From NCBI GenBank assembly GCA_001515945.1, contig LOER01000026.1, positions 62,001-126,000 on the forward strand: 64,000 nt of DNA, in the 5' to 3' direction. Position 1 is the first letter of the stretch; each line of letters opens with the position of its first letter. Below are positions 61,189 through 64,000 of the stretch, piece by piece. Both the position numbers and the translations under genes were made by a program. The notes beneath the pieces were generated by a model. That model searched no databases, was not told the DNA's origin, and saw only the letters and a list, made by a program, of their open reading frames with translations. The stretch is from Desulfitibacter sp. BRH_c19. GTDB lineage: Bacteria > Bacillota > DSM-16504 > Desulfitibacterales > Desulfitibacteraceae.

Positions 61189-62190
61189 ATGAAAAAACGC
61201 GGATCTGGGATTTCTTTAGTGTATTATCCAGTAGGTATGAGTGGTGGTGGTGATACTACTCAGGCTATAATTAAAATTAAACCTGATGGTGGAGTTGATC
61301 TATACATCGGTTCATGTGATTTAGGGCAGGGCATAAAAACAATTGCTGCTCAAATTGTAGCAGAAGAATTGGGAATTAGCATGGATGAGGTAGTTATTCA
61401 CAATGAAGATACCGATGTTGCAGGCATCTGTACGGGCAGTTTTGCTAGTAGGGTAACGTACTTTGCAGGTAATGCAATAAAACGGGCTGCCGAAGATGCG
61501 AGAAAGCAAATGTTTGAATTAGCTACTGAAGATTTAGGAGTTGAGTTTGATGCAATGTCGGTGTCAGATGGTAAAATTTTTGTTACTGTCAATCCTGAAA
61601 AATTCATAAAAATTAGTGACTTTGCCAATAAGATAAATTTCGGATTAGGTAAAATCATTGTTGGCAAGGGATATTTTTGGAAGGAACCTGCTTGTTATAC
61701 TGATGTAGACAAAGGACAAATAAATGCAATTAATACTTTGGCGTATGGGGCGAGCTTGGCAAATGTGGAGGTTGATACTGATACTGGTGAGGTAAGAGTA
61801 TTGAAAATGATCAACGTTTTTGATGCAGGAAAAGCTATTAACCCAATGGGCGTACTAGGGCAGATTGATGGAGGTGTAATGATGGGGCTTAGTTCAACAT
61901 TAATGGAAGATTTGTTGCCTAATTACCCCAACATTGAGATGCAACCTAAAACACTAGGAGAGTATATAACACCAACTTCCATGGATAAGCCAGAATTAAT
62001 ATCGTTAATTTATGAGAATCCTTCTACACATGGACCTTATGGGGCAAAAGGCTTAGGAGAGATGACAAACAATACTGCTGCACCAGCCATTGTAAACGCA
62101 ATACATGATGCAGTAGGAATATGGATTGACAAAATTCCAGTAACACCTGAGAAGGTATTAAAGGCTCTCGAAGAACTGGGTAAAAATTAA
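61189..62190 (+). CDS. Molybdenum hydroxylase, molybdopterin subunit, C-terminal half
   Basis: The 333-residue protein supplies the second half: VDLYIGSCDLGQGIKTIAAQ, a selenium/sulfur-ligand-like region, and GPYGAKGLGEMTNNTAAPAI with the conserved active-site Glu. It corresponds in size and position to NdhM (about 330). AGGAGG, 10 bases upstream of ATG 61189, is inside the upstream gene. The substrate cannot be deduced; nicotinate-pathway genes are not seen in the window. Confidence 0.88.
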   Translation: MKKRGSGISLVYYPVGMSGGGDTTQAIIKIKPDGGVDLYIGSCDLGQGIKTIAAQIVAEELGISMDEVVIHNEDTDVAGICTGSFASRVTYFAGNAIKRAAEDARKQMFELATEDLGVEFDAMSVSDGKIFVTVNPEKFIKISDFANKINFGLGKIIVGKGYFWKEPACYTDVDKGQINAINTLAYGASLANVEVDTDTGEVRVLKMINVFDAGKAINPMGVLGQIDGGVMMGLSSTLMEDLLPNYPNIEMQPKTLGEYITPTSMDKPELISLIYENPSTHGPYGAKGLGEMTNNTAAPAIVNAIHDAVGIWIDKIPVTPEKVLKALEELGKN

Positions 62191-62220
62191 TAAGCATCAT
62201 AGTACAGATTATTCGGAAGA

Positions 62221-62305
62221 ATGTTCTTGAACGAGAACATCTAAATTGAAGGTTTGTAAATTATAGTTCAAAATATTGAGCTTGGTACTATAGGCCAGGC
62301 TCAAT
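62221..62305 (+). other. Two hairpins between the hydroxylase and second oxidoreductase genes
   Basis: ATGTTCT/AGAACAT (62221-62240) and ATTGAGCTTGG/CCAGGCTCAAT (62275-62305) are both near-perfect stems. T tracts are weak, so partial termination or mRNA processing is more likely than full stop. Confidence 0.5.
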
Positions 62306-62345
62306 TATTTGAAATCTTGGAAATTTACAAGGGAGGGGTTAGTTT

Positions 62346-62552
62346 TTGGCTACAATCATAGTAAATGAAGAAAGATGTAAAAGCTGTGGGCTATGTATCA
62401 GTAATTGTCCTAAAAATCTACTAGAATTTGTTGAGTATAACAACAAACATGGATTTAAGCCGGTAAAACTAACGGATGTTGGGATTTGTAACGGTTGTGG
62501 AACCTGTTATAAGATGTGCCCTGACTGTTGCATAGAAGTATATCGCTGTTAA
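62346..62552 (+). CDS. Second 2-oxoacid:ferredoxin oxidoreductase, ferredoxin-like delta subunit
   Basis: The 68-residue protein starts at TTG 62346 after GGAGGGG and has two 4Fe-4S motifs: CKSCGLCISNCP and CNGCGTCYKMCP. It parallels the protein at 40578 in size and cluster spacing. It carries electrons from the enzyme to ferredoxin. The alpha gene follows after 14 bases. Confidence 0.92.
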   Translation: MATIIVNEERCKSCGLCISNCPKNLLEFVEYNNKHGFKPVKLTDVGICNGCGTCYKMCPDCCIEVYRC

Positions 62553-62566
62553 GGATGTGATGATGC

Positions 62567-63616
62567 ATGGAAAAGGTATTAATTAAAGGAAGTGAGGCAA
62601 TAGCTGAGGCAGCAATTTTGGCTGGATGCAGATATTTTTTTGGATATCCTATAACTCCACAAAATGAAATACCAGAATATTTTTCACAAAGATTACCACA
62701 GGTAAATGGGGTGTTTTTGCAAGCTGAAAGTGAAATAGCTGCTATCTATATGGTCTATGGAGCAGGTGGGACTGGGGCTAGGGTTATGACATCTTCTTCA
62801 AGTCCTGGCATGAGTCTTAAACAGGAAGGTATTTCTTACCTTGCAGGAGCAGAGGTGCCTTGTGTCATTGCTAACATGATGAGAGGTGGTCCGGGGTTAG
62901 GGGCAATCCAAGGGGCCCAACCAGATTATTTTCAGGCTGTAAAAGGAGGCGGGCATGGTGATTATAGACTGTTAGTATTTGCGCCAGCTTCTGTACAGGA
63001 AGCGGCTGATTTAACCTATGAGGCTTTCGACTTGGCTGATAAATATCGAAATCCTGTAATAATATTAGGGGATGGGGTTTTATCCCAAATGATGGAACCG
63101 ATATTATTACCCGAGACAAAAACAGACTTTCCGAGAAAGGACTGGGCTCTAGATTATAATCCCCATAGAAAAAGAAATATCATTAGTTCCTCTTATCCAC
63201 AGATAGAAGAACTTGAAAAAGTGATTATTAGGTTAAAAAATAAGTCGGAAGAAATGAAAAAAGAAGTTCGTTGGCAAACATATAGAACCGAAGATGCAGA
63301 ATATATTATTGTAGCTTATGGAACATCTGCTAGAATAGCTGAAAGTGTAGTTAATATTGCACGAGAGCAGAATATCAGGTTAGGTTTATTTAGGCCTGTC
63401 ACCGTATGGCCATTTCCTTATGACCCACTATTTTCTTTTGTACATCAAGTGAAGGAATTTTTGGTTTTAGAAATGTCTACTGGGCAAATGATTGAGGATG
63501 TTCAAATAGCTGTAGGTAAAGCAAAACCAGTTTTACATTTAGGGAGATATGGAGGGGTAATACCACTTCCTTCTGAATTATTGGATAAGATTAAAGAGTT
63601 AACCATGGAGGATTGA
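62567..63616 (+). CDS. Second 2-oxoacid:ferredoxin oxidoreductase, alpha subunit
   Basis: The 349-residue protein has [36 protein letters not shown] and [19 protein letters not shown], closely parallel to the copy at 40793. Its middle section diverges and its C-terminus is shorter, suggesting a different 2-oxoacid. AAGGATG precedes ATG 62567. It works with the beta subunit starting two bases on. Confidence 0.92.
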   Translation: MEKVLIKGSEAIAEAAILAGCRYFFGYPITPQNEIPEYFSQRLPQVNGVFLQAESEIAAIYMVYGAGGTGARVMTSSSSPGMSLKQEGISYLAGAEVPCVIANMMRGGPGLGAIQGAQPDYFQAVKGGGHGDYRLLVFAPASVQEAADLTYEAFDLADKYRNPVIILGDGVLSQMMEPILLPETKTDFPRKDWALDYNPHRKRNIISSSYPQIEELEKVIIRLKNKSEEMKKEVRWQTYRTEDAEYIIVAYGTSARIAESVVNIAREQNIRLGLFRPVTVWPFPYDPLFSFVHQVKEFLVLEMSTGQMIEDVQIAVGKAKPVLHLGRYGGVIPLPSELLDKIKELTMED

Positions 63617-63617
63617 A

Positions 63618-64000
63618 ATGGAAAAAATAATGTCGAGACCAAAATCTTTGATAGACGTTCCCATGCACTATTGTCCTGGATGTACTCATGGTATTATCCA
63701 TCGAATAGTGGCTGAAATTATTGATGAAATGGATATAAGAAACAATACTGTTGGGATTGCTTCAGTAGGTTGTTCTTGCTTTTGTTACGATTATTTTGAT
63801 ATAGATATGTCTGCTACAGCTCATGGCCGTGCTCCTGCTACGGCTACAGGTGTTAAGAGAGTACAACCGGACAAATTAGTTTTTACCTATCAGGGAGACG
63901 GAGACCTATGTGCTATAGGTTGTTCCGAAGTTATTCATGCGGCTGTAAGAGGTGAAAACATAACTGTAATATTTGTAAACAACGGTATTTATGGCATGAC
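63618..64000 (+). CDS. Second 2-oxoacid:ferredoxin oxidoreductase, beta subunit, 3' end outside window
   Basis: ATG 63618 lies after GGAG and right after the alpha stop. About 127 residues are visible: [36 protein letters not shown] and the thiamine motif [11 protein letters not shown], with NNGIYGM at the edge. It parallels the beta subunit at 41916. The gene runs off the window, and a gamma gene is expected next. Confidence 0.93.
   Translation, partial: MEKIMSRPKSLIDVPMHYCPGCTHGIIHRIVAEIIDEMDIRNNTVGIASVGCSCFCYDYFDIDMSATAHGRAPATATGVKRVQPDKLVFTYQGDGDLCAIGCSEVIHAAVRGENITVIFVNNGIYGM

Noticed and set aside
1-64000. rRNA, tRNA, origin or integrase genes
   Set aside because: None was recognised on either strand; short tRNA-like folds could have been missed by eye.

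Overview
The window is AT-rich and densely packed, with strong Shine-Dalgarno sequences, many GTG/TTG starts, intrinsic terminators and two sigma-54 promoters. Its gene content (ptb-bcd-buk, ferredoxin-dependent 2-oxoacid oxidoreductases, a molybdenum hydroxylase split as in clostridia, a CwlD-like amidase, a Gmad2-type protein) points to an anaerobic, low-GC Gram-positive bacterium of the Clostridia. No rRNA, tRNA or CRISPR array was recognised. All functions are read from motifs and family knowledge; no database search was run.

Layout. 1-2963: the end of a MalT-type LuxR regulator and a small partner protein. 2984-8072: an S41 peptidase and a TRAP transporter. 8164-14465: cell-wall and secreted peptidases, MarR, an ArsA-like ATPase, a LysE exporter and an XRE/membrane-protein pair. 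14664-25072: an accessory island that looks like a defence island. It holds an McrB-like AAA+ protein with a DUF2357-type nuclease, a frameshifted thymidylate-kinase gene beside a TIR-like gene and a membrane protein, an unexplained structured stretch, and an sce7726-sce7725-RES cassette. 25083-28116: a scar zone with remnants of a UxaA/GarD dehydratase, an ABC ATPase and a P-type ATPase tail around a tautomerase, a PaaX regulator and a membrane protein. 28124-35186: TetR with an FtsX-type ABC exporter and adaptor, an amidase and a DMT permease.

35284-43199 is a branched-chain amino-acid oxidation operon: a BkdR-like sigma-54 activator, a -24/-12 promoter, then ptb, bcd and buk in the order of the Bacillus bkd operon. 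The 2-oxoacid dehydrogenase complex is replaced by a four-subunit ferredoxin-dependent oxidoreductase. The predicted route is amino acid to 2-oxoacid to acyl-CoA to acyl-phosphate to acid plus ATP. 43446-53183 carries a 4Fe-4S/flavin reductase fusion, an ECF sigma and anti-sigma pair, a secreted Gmad2-type protein, VanZ, a UroD-family protein, uracil-DNA glycosylase, a methyltransferase, a patatin and a membrane protein.

54082-64000 repeats the same logic for an unknown substrate. A PAS-AAA+ activator with an apparent second, degenerate AAA+ module precedes a near-perfect -24/-12 promoter. It is followed by a 3-hydroxyacyl-CoA-dehydrogenase-family enzyme, an UlaG-type lactonase, a molybdenum hydroxylase with a molybdopterin subunit split in two, and a paralogous 2-oxoacid:ferredoxin oxidoreductase that runs off the window.

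Several dispersed elements stand out. One is a structured repeat with a compensatory base-pair change (2456-2588 and 53659-54064). Its 3' end also occurs inverted at 53281, bounding a segment of about 785 bp that holds three 56-bp hairpin repeats. Another is a short TAGGGTCAGG repeat placed at or just after three separate stop codons.
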